Source: Balanoglossus misakiensis
Lineage: Eukaryota; Hemichordata
DNA length: 64,000 nt
Assembly (NCBI GenBank): GCA_040954595.2
Contig: CM082580.2
Location: 3,162,001 to 3,226,000, forward strand
Direction: 5' to 3'
Part shown: positions 56,801 to 59,594 of the stretch, one piece after another
Numbering within the stretch: position 1 is the stretch's first letter
How the letters are laid out: each line of letters starts with the position of its first letter
Notes under the pieces: model-generated
What the model was told of the DNA's origin: nothing
Database searches by the model: none
The model's input: the letters and a program-made list of their open reading frames with translations, nothing else
Position numbers and translations under genes: made by a program

Positions 56801-58805
56801 TGCATTTTATGAAGAGTGAGAGGTCTCATTTGAGCTTTTGATGAGAATATTTCTTTGCATTTTTGACAAAGAGGTCTGTTGTGAGTGTGGAGGACAACAT
56901 TCTGTGAAGGGTTTCATAGGGTTTGTTGTTATGTACATAATAATGTACAGTAAAACAGTCTTTATTTTCGCAAGTTGAAATTTTCGCGATATCGAGAGAG
57001 GCCACTGTTTCACAAGTATTAATTTTCGCGTTCTCTTATTTCATTCACTGTATTGTTATCTTCAAAAAAAAAATTATGTGACTTTTTATTTTCACGCTAT
57101 TTTGGCACTTGCGTATATCGCAAACATTTATTGCTAACGAAAATAAAGTGTCTTACAGTATTGAGTTTTCAGATCAACATAAAGAGAAAAATGAGTAGAT
57201 ATTAAATGTGCTTTAAAGTGATTTGGTTTGTAAATCTTTTTTTTTTGTCATTAGGGTTTAGCTGCTGAGATGGTTGCATTTCTGTGCAGTGGCAGTCATC
57301 AACATCAAAAAGAGTGTCAACCAAGTGCCATCAACACTTTTGTAGAAGCCATTTCACACTGTGTTCCAGCTATACCAATCAGACCAAGTGTTCTTAAGGT
57401 ACATTCCTTTCAATTTATTTTGTATCTTGAACATGTCTGTCATTGGTTAGGATGCAAGTATATTGTATGCAGTAAGGAAATCCAACCAATTAGATATGGC
57501 CTTGCATATGAACAGAAACATATTATAGTTCTTCCACATGGCATGATATCACTGGTTAACTTCAGTCATCAGAATGTTAGATTGATGTATATCCCTAATT
57601 GTAATCCTTGAAATGTAGCATTAAGATCTCATAGTCTTTTGTTTATTCCAAAGTTGCTAAAACAATGAAAATAAAAGAAGTGAAATTTGGCATATTCCAA
57701 AAATAATTGATTTTGCCAACCAAGAACAACAGTTTAATATTAAGTGAATTTATAAATTTGTCCTAGTAGAGGATGTTGCTAATTTTGACATGGAAAATTC
57801 AGTTTGTATTATATTGATATTTTCACAGTACTTGGGTAAGACTCACAATTTATGGCATCGTAGTACCTTGATGTTAGAACAGAATGCAGTTGATAGTGGA
57901 TTCAATGCACCAATCCGACCCAGAGCGGCTAGTGAGTACTACGACCAGGAAGCCATTGTACCACCACAACAGGTAAAAGCTAATGTACTATCCATCCGCA
58001 TGTAAATGTCTAGTTTCTCAATCAAATACTGTAAAACACTTTTATTTTTTCGCGAGTTGAAATTGTCGCGATATCGAGAGAGGCCACTGTTTTGCGAGTA
58101 TTAATTTTCGCATTCTCTTATTTCATTCACTGCATCGTTATCTTTAAAAAAATTGACGCGACTTTTTATTTTCAGGCTATTTTGGCTCTCGCGTATTTGG
58201 CGAAAAATGTATTGCTCATGAAAATAAAGTGTTTTACAGTATTACCGTACTTCAAGAATGCACTGTGACGCCCCCCACCCCCACCCCCTACTTATCTTAA
58301 TGTATACAGGCATTGAAATGATTTTTCTACATGAAAGGCTATTATCCATTCCCACTTTATAATAAATCCCCTCGCACTCTTTAACCTTTAACAGGCAAAT
58401 AGATAGGGCCCAGCAAGCCAAAGTGTCTATATTGTACAATTCCATAGTGTAGATGAAAAAATGGCTCAACAACAGATTTTGGCCTAAGACTGGTGGTGTT
58501 GTACCTTTGTCAGGTGTTTTTCATGATGATGATGGTGGTTACTACATGTATTGCAGATTTTATTGCATTCAAGTGGTTTTTGTATGATCGTTGTACAGCC
58601 TGTTAAAATGTTGTTGTGCGTTGTTCTTGCTGATTATGACCACCAGGAAACGCTAGACTCATTATCGCAGCTATATGAGTTACTTCAGGAAGAGGATATG
58701 TGGGCCGGTCTTTGGCAGAAAAGATGTCGATATCCTGAGACTGCTACAGCCATTGCTTATGAACAACAGGGTTTCTTTGACCAAGCTCAGACAGCTTATG
58801 AAATG
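5837..58805 (+). CDS. TRRAP: TRRAP, transformation/transcription domain-associated protein (5' 60 coding exons, 3' part outside window)
   Basis: Sixty exons with consensus splice sites were joined by hand. Their coding length is 8418 nt (2806 codons) with no frame break, and every junction agrees with vertebrate TRRAP. TRRAP is a giant catalytically dead PIKK-family scaffold of SAGA and NuA4/TIP60 histone acetyltransferase complexes that binds transcription activators in the nucleus. The window covers the HEAT/ARM-like helical body up to the first FAT helices ([18 protein letters not shown]). The rest of FAT, the pseudokinase and FATC (about 1,000 residues in vertebrates) lie beyond 64000. 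The next human-like segment after YE(M/K) is absent from 58806-64000, so that intron exceeds 5 kb and contains a TLR gene. Exon coordinates are given in the seven block entries below. Confidence 0.97.
5890..9787 (+). CDS. TRRAP: TRRAP exons 1-6, residues 1-226
   Basis: Exons: 5890-6043, 6811-6860, 7463-7573, 8356-8544, 9193-9249, 9671-9787. The N-terminus is an Ala/Ser/Thr-rich stretch not alignable to vertebrates; homology starts around QEISENFE and continues through [30 protein letters not shown] and [16 protein letters not shown]. Exon 6 ([18 protein letters not shown] and a Thr-rich run) is a low-complexity linker that replaces the divergent vertebrate segment. The donor of exon 3 is weak (gttgct). 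The intron between exons 2 and 3 carries a TTAA element (7150-7303) inside one half of a local duplication. Confidence 0.93.
7105..8020. repeat. Local duplication in TRRAP intron 2-3 region, one copy interrupted by a TTAA element
   Basis: Segment 7105-7145 plus 7308-7390 matches 7897-8020: both contain tttgaatactggattt, then a variable join, then tatgtaat...cat.agtat, and aaaaaattgcttttgca. In the first copy the join is occupied by the element at 7150-7303 flanked by TTAA; in the second copy the site is empty. Confidence 0.7.
7150..7303. mobile_element. 154-bp TTAA-flanked MITE (GGTATAC..GTCAC family)
   Basis: The termini are AGGTATACGGTCACC and GTGACTGTATACC, bounded by TTAA at 7146-7149 and 7304-7307. 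Related copies are at 47456-47632 and about 56584-56765 in the opposite orientation (sharing tggctgaaatggcgta and gccacccactgaaaat). The TTAA target duplication suggests mobilisation by a piggyBac-type transposase. Confidence 0.7.
9443..9645. repeat. Palindromic CGCGAAAATAA-family MITE, copy 1
   Basis: Starts TACTGTAAAAC and ends GTTTTACACTA with a degenerate inverted-repeat body (ttttgcgatatc...ctcgcaaaaataacc). This is one of at least eight copies in the window, all bounded by TA. Confidence 0.75.
10271..15937 (+). CDS. TRRAP: TRRAP exons 7-13, residues 227-617
   Basis: Exons: 10271-10437, 11029-11125, 11765-11903, 13321-13399, 13672-13876, 14836-14927, 15546-15937. Visible conserved blocks include [57 protein letters not shown] and [18 protein letters not shown]. 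Exon 13 (392 nt, the longest) carries a Pro/Thr/Ala-rich disordered insert at the place where vertebrate TRRAP has its poly-proline stretch, followed by [10 protein letters not shown]-like sequence and [10 protein letters not shown]. The acceptor of exon 12 is a NAGNAG (tttagcag); the 14836 start restores the vertebrate frame and length, while the alternative 14833 would add one Gln. Confidence 0.93.
11971..12864. mobile_element. 894-bp terminal-inverted-repeat element with CpG-rich core
   Basis: The left end, ACCGTACTTGCCCGG followed by taagaacccc, is matched in inverted orientation by the right end (ggctcttacccgggcaagtacggt). The interior, particularly 12200-12440, is strikingly richer in CpG and GC than the flanking intron and holds overlapping short open frames with no recognised domain. 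It is located wholly within the TRRAP intron between exons 9 and 10. Class unknown. Confidence 0.6.
12990..13183. repeat. Palindromic CGCGAAAATAA-family MITE, copy 2
   Basis: The body runs from cactttattttcgcgagtt to cgcgaaaataatgtgtttt, bounded by TA and ending GTTTTACAGTA. It lies 126 bp to the right of the CpG-rich TIR element. Confidence 0.75.
14229..14439. repeat. Palindromic CGCGAAAATAA-family MITE, copy 3
   Basis: TACTGTAAAACACTTTATTT at the left and AAAGTGTTTTACAGTA at the right form an inverted repeat. A fragment of the same family (cagcgaaaataaa) lies at about 14588-14632. Confidence 0.8.
14952..15003. repeat. (TG)n microsatellite
   Basis: Imperfect TG dinucleotide run with TGCG variants just after TRRAP exon 12. 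It creates a spurious His/Thr-rich open frame on the minus strand. Confidence 0.9.
16181..21686 (+). CDS. TRRAP: TRRAP exons 14-24, residues 617-1070
   Basis: Exons: 16181-16252, 16631-16758, 17192-17381, 17664-17758, 18181-18346, 18686-18852, 19283-19372, 19819-19929, 20358-20447, 21072-21223, 21586-21686. This is the most conserved stretch seen: [72 protein letters not shown] and [20 protein letters not shown] are nearly identical to vertebrate TRRAP. Exon 23-24 (YKILSHHS then [10 protein letters not shown]) is divergent at a known variable loop. Splice phases agree at every junction. Confidence 0.95.
19085..19232 (+). repeat. Truncated TTAA-family MITE related to 48853-49091
   Basis: Shares tctacagttggctgctt-like sequence, ttgtggatgaattgtaatgt, aaacaaacaaa and the right end gaccccttcact followed by TTAA (19233-19236) with the full-length copy at 48853-49091. 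The left terminus is missing. Confidence 0.65.
21687..24625. other. TRRAP intron 24, part left of the TRIM-NHL gene
   Basis: AT-rich non-coding sequence with no exon of TRRAP: exon 24 joins exon 25 directly in phase 1 and the joined protein is colinear with vertebrate TRRAP. It contains the 3' flank of the minus-strand TRIM-NHL gene. A tandem 21-bp duplication (ctcatattttatgatagt twice) is near 24446-24482. Confidence 0.7.
24626..26911 (-). CDS. TRIM-NHL family E3 ubiquitin ligase (RING, two B-boxes, coiled coil, filamin-type Ig, NHL repeats), intronless
   Basis: A single 761-codon exon on the strand opposite to its host gene TRRAP. The RING C3HC4 finger spans C18-x2-C21, C33-x-H35, C38, C41, C54-x2-C57. 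B-box 1 lies at about 97-133 (CSSC, CVDC, CDVC), B-box 2 at about 153-188 ([17 protein letters not shown]), and a charged coiled coil at about 195-330. A filamin/ABP280-type domain at about 405-487 ends [10 protein letters not shown], and six or so NHL repeats fill 493-761 ([36 protein letters not shown]). The architecture equals TRIM2/TRIM3/TRIM71-type proteins. Family members act as E3 ligases in the cytoplasm, with NHL domains binding RNA or protein. The ortholog cannot be fixed because such genes are multiplied in marine invertebrates. Lack of introns suggests a retrocopy or an intronless lineage-specific family. The frame is intact, so the gene is likely functional. Confidence 0.93.
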   Translation of the reverse strand: MAARHPPRVEIHEDFLTCMVCFERFKNPKILPCHHSFCEKCLVNLVDKKNRVECPMCRELCRMPTGGVADLTASFYINSILELVERQKVSPDTDHECSSCHQGNRTNRCVDCGLNICDVCSNAHKNIPTTKHHSIMTLEEYERARAKDPSMYCTLHAENELKFYCETCQVPFCFACKEEGHAAPTHKHRELHDAAKECSQRLEAQVEKLKAKQKEIQECVQRVKDMEEFRQSRYKEQEESVKKHTQAMIATLTVNLKAEENKLLDVLQTKFDKIKGAQKAESTKLQSKEELIKNTLKTVENLLRDGNDPQILSTYHETSTCLRQLVAMDTTTKSKVDKYPKFRPHTKTLEGSIGTVTSSETHAKFGSSQKKKTYAKLKKCQQWTTRLDALSNISIKLPCVPCSVRLHDQISIPIESVAEKVISCQDLEAELLEPNGHTRQLPVEQVSESPNSVTYTVAIKGCVVGRQLLSVKIGDHHIKGSPCCVQVQPPWRLEKTIGSQGDKPGQFSMPCGVTISKDGHILVADRENNRIQLLHIKTGTCLKIIQCGGLSKPFKPFDITLHNDMCYATDIKNSRVIVCDESSKVIQCFGQTNLKHPWGIAVNTTNNTVYVVNSGLHSISVFTAHNGEFVKSFGSKGSGPGQMNYPTYTAINSLGHVIVSDWGNYRIQVFNADGQFLFTFGSRDNQRGQSDKPAGLAVDSDDNIYVSFDSGNQGVQKFDRQGVFICNIGDANCGLAVTPDAPCKVVAIKSDQSDACVKLFT
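26912..28169. other. TRRAP intron 24, part right of the TRIM-NHL gene
   Basis: Should contain the TRIM-NHL promoter (its ATG is at 26911-26909, reading leftwards). No TATA box or coding exon was recognised. The TRRAP exon 25 acceptor tttctttcag ends at 28169. Confidence 0.6.
28170..36339 (+). CDS. TRRAP: TRRAP exons 25-34, residues 1071-1602
   Basis: Exons: 28170-28265, 30689-30864, 31303-31500, 31938-32126, 32384-32620, 33134-33230, 33764-33885, 34730-34900, 35408-35596, 36220-36339. Conserved blocks are [106 protein letters not shown] and [12 protein letters not shown]. Exon 25 is preceded by a 6.5-kb intron carrying the TRIM-NHL gene. The donor of exon 30 (33231) is duplicated 410 bp downstream. 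A TTAA element begins 11 nt after the donor of exon 29. Confidence 0.95.
28376..28529. repeat. Small palindromic MITE (GTGGATAATTAAAACATGCG termini)
   Basis: The left GTGGATAATTAAAACATGCG and right CGCATGTTTTAATTATCCAC are perfect inverses and are flanked by GGGG / CCCC; the total is 154 bp. No clear target duplication. Confidence 0.7.
29364..30609. repeat. Tandem repeat, about 237-bp period, about 5 units
   Basis: The marker gggctaca recurs at 29455, 29691, 29928, 30165 and 30402 (236, 237, 237, 237 bp) with a final degenerate partial unit to 30609. Units 2-4 are nearly identical and outer units are more diverged, as expected for amplification by unequal exchange. Each unit contains a perfect DR1 motif. 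Confidence 0.92.
29532..30493 (-). promoter_or_regulatory. Five perfect DR1 (AGGTCAAAGGTCA) nuclear-receptor motifs, one per 237-bp unit
   Basis: TGACCTTTGACCT on the plus strand occurs at 29532, 29769, 30006, 30243 and 30481. Its complement AGGTCAAAGGTCA is the direct repeat with one-base spacing bound by RXR heterodimers, HNF4 and COUP-TF. In most units a third half-site (TGACCTTGGG) precedes it. Binding is not shown; only the motif match is seen. Confidence 0.6.
32632..32979. mobile_element. 348-bp TTAA-flanked MITE (AGCTGCCAC family), copy 1
   Basis: The left AGCTTCCAGAGCTGCCAC and right GTGGCAGCTATAGGGGCT are imperfect inverted repeats, with TTAA at 32628-32631 and 32980-32983. Its left TTAA lies 7 nt inside the intron after the donor of TRRAP exon 29. 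A second, inverted copy is at 49625-49976. Confidence 0.8.
33229..33661 (+). repeat. 23-bp direct repeat duplicating a TRRAP splice donor around a palindromic insertion
   Basis: The 23-mer beginning TAGTAAGTATGGCCTGTGTC occurs at 33229-33251 (the genuine exon 30 donor) and again at 33639-33661. In between (33252-33638) lies an element built of inverted ctcacactc words, the reverse complement of that near 1490-1692. The second donor is a perfect copy, including gtaagt. Confidence 0.85.
36049..36167. repeat. 119-bp palindromic MITE (AGGCTGCATTCACAAACAC termini)
   Basis: The 19-bp termini are perfect inverted repeats (AGGCTGCATTCACAAACAC / GTGTTTGTGAATGCAGCCT) enclosing G-rich then C-rich runs. 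It is located just before the exon 34 acceptor. Confidence 0.75.
36526..40741 (+). CDS. TRRAP: TRRAP exons 35-42, residues 1603-1953
   Basis: Exons: 36526-36618, 36919-37041, 37638-37762, 38214-38325, 38599-38751, 38877-39061, 40115-40268, 40634-40741. Conserved blocks are [99 protein letters not shown] and [19 protein letters not shown]. An inverted-repeat element starts directly after the donor of exon 37. A nested pair of elements occupies the intron between exons 40 and 41. Confidence 0.95.
37769..38067. repeat. Inverted-repeat element (TTAGGCCAAA...TGCTGTTCCG termini)
   Basis: The left ttaggccaaataaacaaa followed by TGCTGTTCCG is mirrored by CGGAACAGCA ... TTTTTTTGGCCTTA on the right. 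The interior has a ctac tandem run. The element starts immediately after gtgagt of TRRAP exon 37, so the intron donor context is partly element sequence. Confidence 0.65.
39143..39964. mobile_element. TTAA-flanked fold-back MITE (AGGGACAAAGTC family), copy 1, interrupted
   Basis: The left aagggacaaagtctttctct and right actttgtccct form inverted termini, bounded by TTAA at 39139-39142 and 39965-39968. Removing the nested hAT element and one of its 8-bp duplications (465 bp) leaves 357 bp, close to the 350 bp of the intact copy at 47102-47451. A right-end fragment occurs at about 53892-53954. Confidence 0.85.
39485..39941. mobile_element. 457-bp hAT-type non-autonomous element nested in a TTAA MITE
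   Basis: The 16-bp terminal inverted repeats CAGTGTGCGAAATTAA are perfect. Immediately outside, AGTGAGAG is duplicated (39477-39484 and 39942-39949), the 8-bp target duplication characteristic of hAT transposases. No transposase frame is present. Confidence 0.9.
40834..42327. mobile_element. Outer inverted-repeat element (AGTCAAACC... termini) split by a 1.3-kb insertion
   Basis: The left AGTCAAACCTTTCTGTAGTG is matched by the inverse right end (ccactaacacaggtttgact). The original element is of a small gtggcca-rich palindromic type. The inner 1328-bp element disrupts it. Confidence 0.6.
40971..42298. mobile_element. 1328-bp element with long near-perfect terminal inverted repeats
   Basis: The first 47 bp (TCAGTCGGCCCGATCGCC then aaaaaaggaaatctcatgaa and on) are identical to the inverse of the right end, and similarity continues past 80 bp. 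Both sides show TAG (40968-40970; 42299-42301), a possible 3-bp target duplication. It contains an exact-length 144-bp direct repeat (41803-41946, 42017-42160). An open frame of about 100 codons on the plus strand (about 41130-41453, no ATG; contains [20 protein letters not shown]) is of unknown relationship. The near identity of the ends implies a young insertion. Superfamily not determined. Confidence 0.8.
42572..45385 (-). CDS. Retrotransposon ORF2: apurinic-type endonuclease and reverse transcriptase (937 aa)
   Basis: The N-terminal endonuclease (residues 1-240) carries [12 protein letters not shown] (E34), LGDFNA (150-154) and SSDHFPL (H228), the catalytic set of APE-like nicking enzymes. 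The reverse transcriptase (about 500-760) carries [18 protein letters not shown] (D622), [11 protein letters not shown] (678-687) and FYADD (719-723) with both catalytic aspartates. The C-terminal 170 residues are Cys/His-containing, with no clear zinc knuckle. No stop or frameshift is present. It executes target-primed reverse transcription. Confidence 0.93.
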   Translation of the reverse strand: MTLRLSTYNCRGIKSSVDSIMSLCNDHDVILVQEHWLTEAELPLLSSIHKDFNACGISAIQDDCGIRIGRPFGGVAIMWRKSLGQNFSIKYLDDTRLLGADIVTSSGKLFILCAYLPTCSGENYDTYMNYLAKINCIINDIDTTNVIILGDFNANFGTIFARELDIFCKEHNLYISDVEKLGRCNDNFTFVSDAHGSTGWLDHILSTHAVHNAISSIGILYDYVSSDHFPLSVNIDIVGLVHTDPIPQNVTNAHAKPNWSKATPRNLSAYEHMTECLLRRLDIPNVALVCRDPNCKNIDHISSLNSLYSNIVTSLKSAALNCIPASKAEGLGFKTVPGWNEHVRDFHNAARDAFKLWAANGRPRFGPLFDLMRRTRAKFKSVLRACRRDENLARAQALAKNLTQGGTRKFWQSVHTTRGCLSSLPTSVGGCTGHENVADMWKQHYESLLNSVSNCRDRAFVLSSLNETGSHNNAMVVTAMELKGCIDKLEKGKALGYDGLGAEHLMYASPIICVMLSLCFTSFFTHGYLPETLMHAIICPIVKDKSKDLTSVDNYRPIAIVTAISKVLELCILSRIDSLLDTSNLQFGFKSNHSTDMCIFVLKEIVDFYKRHNTPVYLCFMDATKAFDRVNHWTLFRKLINCKIPLFIIRILQYWYSNQCFSVRWASVISNSFSVINGVRQGSILSPKLFAIYVNDLSGQLQSAGVGCYLANTIVNHLFYADDLVLICPSVKALQKLSNICELYGNEHDIIFHTAKTECMAIFPKSWKAHRIPCVYLYGKPLKYVCTKKYLGYIMSSSGMDDADMQRQLRCFYARANFILRNFGHCSYKVKCTLFKSFLYSVYCLNVWCNYSVKQMSTLKVAYNNALRLIFNLKRDVSISHNFVSRNILNFTSLHRKLVFSFCQRLQKSGNPVIRSCIQTDCYFLSTFWGHCRVVLH
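45394..46254 (-). CDS. Retrotransposon ORF1 protein (about 286 aa, nucleic-acid binding)
   Basis: Start chosen at ATG 46254-46252 ([20 protein letters not shown]). The frame stays open to 46455, but that upstream extension is the antisense of TRRAP exon 43 and therefore not retrotransposon sequence. The protein has a heptad-like acidic stretch ([20 protein letters not shown]) and a basic segment (SRRPKRRPQ). Its C-terminal domain, with [14 protein letters not shown] and [12 protein letters not shown], is a signature shared by many invertebrate LINE ORF1 proteins. Inferred role: RNA-binding chaperone of the element RNP. Confidence 0.8.
   Translation of the reverse strand: MIKRQGQNKRFNNLMDMVKLLHEVDIEDLPCFVAKDLAKLPPIDTSHIDVSTLMTELKSLRREMAQMKDTVVRSEVTDFASELSLLRQEICEVKNCVDNLQKGGVESDVVSQVAQCEPPRPAVCEPLDPHCSLNKDPHTSSYADIVQSRVSAVKAKRPVQSDRPSTKVSEIQSGNGEEEFTVVSRRPKRRPQAVFGTAKLSDDSAIKSVRPNPPFKFFVTRFAPTTTSDAVISYIKKRSHVTVKCEQLKTKYDTYSSFVVETTREFAEKIRDPAMWPDGILIRRYY
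46333..52796 (+). CDS. TRRAP: TRRAP exons 43-51, residues 1954-2379
   Basis: Exons: 46333-46406, 46860-46959, 47815-48024, 48568-48807, 49454-49528, 50353-50491, 50626-50716, 51648-51817, 52618-52796. Exon 43 encodes [17 protein letters not shown], embedded opposite the upstream extension of the retrotransposon ORF1 frame; it was recovered by homology and by its acceptor (gtaaag) and donor (gtaagt). Exon 45 has a basic, possibly nuclear-localising, stretch ([20 protein letters not shown]). Others encode [39 protein letters not shown] and [15 protein letters not shown]. Confidence 0.94.
46611..46804. repeat. Palindromic CGCGAAAATAA-family MITE, copy 4
   Basis: TACTGTAAAACGGGTTATTT at the left is inverted at the right as AAATAACCCGTTTTACAGTA. 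It lies in the intron between TRRAP exons 43 and 44. Confidence 0.85.
47102..47451. mobile_element. 350-bp TTAA-flanked fold-back MITE (AGGGACAAAGTC family), copy 2
   Basis: The terminal inverted repeat, beginning AGGGACAAAGTCTCTCTCTC, is identical on both ends over about 36 bp. TTAA lies at 47098-47101 and 47452-47455. Nearly the whole element can fold back on itself. Confidence 0.9.
47456..47632. mobile_element. GGTATAC..GTCAC-family MITE abutting the fold-back MITE
   Basis: Begins gggtatgcagtcacctcc directly after the TTAA shared with the neighbouring element and ends ggtgaccgtataat. Homologous to 7150-7303 and about 56584-56765. Confidence 0.7.
48183..48548. mobile_element. 366-bp TTAA-flanked inverted-repeat element
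   Basis: The left ggatgtacgcgtagaac and right gaacgtatatcc are short imperfect inverted ends. TTAA lies at 48179-48182 and 48549-48552. It sits just upstream of the exon 46 acceptor. Confidence 0.6.
48853..49091. mobile_element. 239-bp TTAA-flanked MITE (GTGGTCGTCGCGCC family)
   Basis: The left gggaagtggtcgtcgcgcc and right ggcgcaacgaccccttcact are inverted. TTAA lies at 48849-48852 and 49092-49095. A truncated relative is at 19085-19232. Confidence 0.75.
49625..49976. mobile_element. TTAA-flanked MITE (AGCTGCCAC family), copy 2, inverted
   Basis: 352 bp, the reverse complement of 32632-32979 along its whole length (agcccctatagctgcc at the left; tggcagctctagaggc at the right). The right TTAA (49977-49980) is intact and the left one is mutated to GTAA. 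Confidence 0.8.
50733..51236. mobile_element. 504-bp TTAA-flanked element with 19-bp perfect inverted repeats
   Basis: AGGCACGTAAGCTGTAACT and its exact inverse bound the element. TTAA lies at 50729-50732 and 51237-51240. It lies 13 nt after the donor of TRRAP exon 49. The interior is AT-rich and non-coding. Confidence 0.9.
51361..51559. repeat. Palindromic CGCGAAAATAA-family MITE, copy 5 (right end degraded)
   Basis: Left aacgggttattttcgcgac and right ttattgctcgcgaaaaataa; the terminal GTTTTACAGTA is lost on the right. Confidence 0.7.
51836..52105. repeat. Interspersed repeat pair, copy 1
   Basis: From attctttactatcaatcacg to gtgatatcgaag. It is similar along its length to the reverse complement of 55033-55330, sharing tgacgggcaag, gtgcctcat, agtctttgtctgcac and gacgtc. 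It begins about 19 nt after the donor of TRRAP exon 50. Confidence 0.7.
53046..58805 (+). CDS. TRRAP: TRRAP exons 52-60, residues 2380-2806
   Basis: Exons: 53046-53188, 53747-53849, 54157-54267, 54841-55023, 55838-56011, 56445-56564, 57255-57398, 57829-57972, 58647-58805. Conserved blocks include [106 protein letters not shown] and [13 protein letters not shown]. Exon 55 contains TIKEEPMD, a psi-K-x-E sumoylation-type motif also found at the homologous vertebrate position (VKQEP). The last exon ends in phase 0 after YEM and has a strong donor (gtgagt), so translation continues to an exon outside the window. Confidence 0.95.
53256..53466. repeat. Palindromic CGCGAAAATAA-family MITE, copy 6
   Basis: CTGTAAAACACTTTATTTTC at the left and cgcgaaaataacatgttttacag at the right. 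It is followed by a TA microsatellite at 53467-53482. Confidence 0.8.
55033..55330. repeat. Interspersed repeat pair, copy 2 (inverted), plus palindromic ctcacact element to 55590
   Basis: The reverse-complement partner of 51836-52105 starts about 10 nt after the donor of TRRAP exon 55. Next to it, 55336-55590 holds a third copy of the gtgtgag/ctcacac palindrome family. Confidence 0.7.
56012..56345 (-). pseudogene. Degenerate LINE ORF2 C-terminal relic
   Basis: The minus strand reads [20 protein letters not shown], then after stops [21 protein letters not shown] and, nearer the low coordinate, [14 protein letters not shown]. This is the conserved C-terminal tail of CR1/L2/Rex-type ORF2 proteins, broken by at least two in-frame stops. 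It starts right at the donor of TRRAP exon 56, so the first intron bases may themselves derive from it. Unrelated to the intact element at 42427-46300. Confidence 0.75.
56584..56765. repeat. GGTATAC..GTCAC-family MITE, third copy
   Basis: Left aaaggtatacagtcacctcc, internal tggctgaaatggcgta and gtgccacccactgaaaat, right ataggtgactgtatccctt. Flanking TTAA not preserved. Confidence 0.7.
56946..57160. repeat. Palindromic CGCGAAAATAA-family MITE, copy 7
   Basis: Left TACAGTAAAACAGTCTTTAT and right AAAGTGTCTTACAGTA, with the usual gatatcgagagaggccactg internal block. Confidence 0.8.
58027..58241. repeat. Palindromic CGCGAAAATAA-family MITE, copy 8
   Basis: TACTGTAAAACAC at the left and GTGTTTTACAGTA at the right, with gatatcgagagaggccactg and tttattttcaggctattttgg inside. 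Confidence 0.85.
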
Positions 58806-59594
58806 GTGAGTTGTCATTCTCTACATTGTTGTAGGTTATCAATACACATGACACCACACTGTAGTACCTTGCCATACAATACCACACTCAGCAAGCAATA
58901 GAACCATTTTAAATTTTAAATTTAATATCTATATTTCTAAAAATGCCCATGTACATGTTAAAGTCAAACTTCATAAAAATCTTAGGGTAACATTTCTCAA
59001 TGAAATCAATAATTAATGTATTACTGTATTGTTGTGAAAAATTATTTATGTCATTATTATTCGTAAACGGTAGTGTTTTTACATTACAGTAAGTAGTTTG
59101 CACATCAAAATAAAGTCAAAGGCTATGAACATGTTTTAGTCTTGCTCATAAAATACAAATACTTTATGTGTACAATCAGTAACTAAGAATATAGTCTTGT
59201 TAAAAATCACTTTTTCCAGTCTTTAATTAATGAAGTAGAAATTGTAATCACATGAATATGAATATCCACAGTTGACAATATATTCCTACAAAAAGCACTC
59301 TTCTGTCTGACAATCAACAAATGGTTTGAGAATTTCAACAGATGCCAGTTGTCATAAGGCAATGGTGGGAAAATGTTGGCATAGAGCTATTAAGGTTTTA
59401 GTTAGACTCTCTCACAGCCCCTCTCGTCGTCCATGCAGGATTATGGACTGATTGCATGTGTGCCCGCACAAACGGTGCTTCTCCCTTGCCAAACGGTTGA
59501 GGGCGCGTCAGTGAAGAGCCTTGTAGCGAACCGTGGGCTGTGAGAGAGTCTAGATTTTAGTCAGCTTTGGGCCTTAAGTTGCATTGTCACTGAT
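58806..59594. other. Start of TRRAP intron 60 up to the TLR 3' end
   Basis: AT-rich intron. 59403-59552 is a small element with perfect 18-bp inverted termini TAGACTCTCTCACAGCCC / GGGCTGTGAGAGAGTCTA and TTTTAGT on both flanks. No TRRAP exon was found. Confidence 0.65.
59403..59552. mobile_element. 150-bp MITE with 18-bp perfect inverted repeats
   Basis: The termini TAGACTCTCTCACAGCCC are exact inverses. TTTTAGT lies directly left and, two bases off, right of the element, a possible 7-8-bp target duplication (hAT-like). Non-coding interior. Confidence 0.7.
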
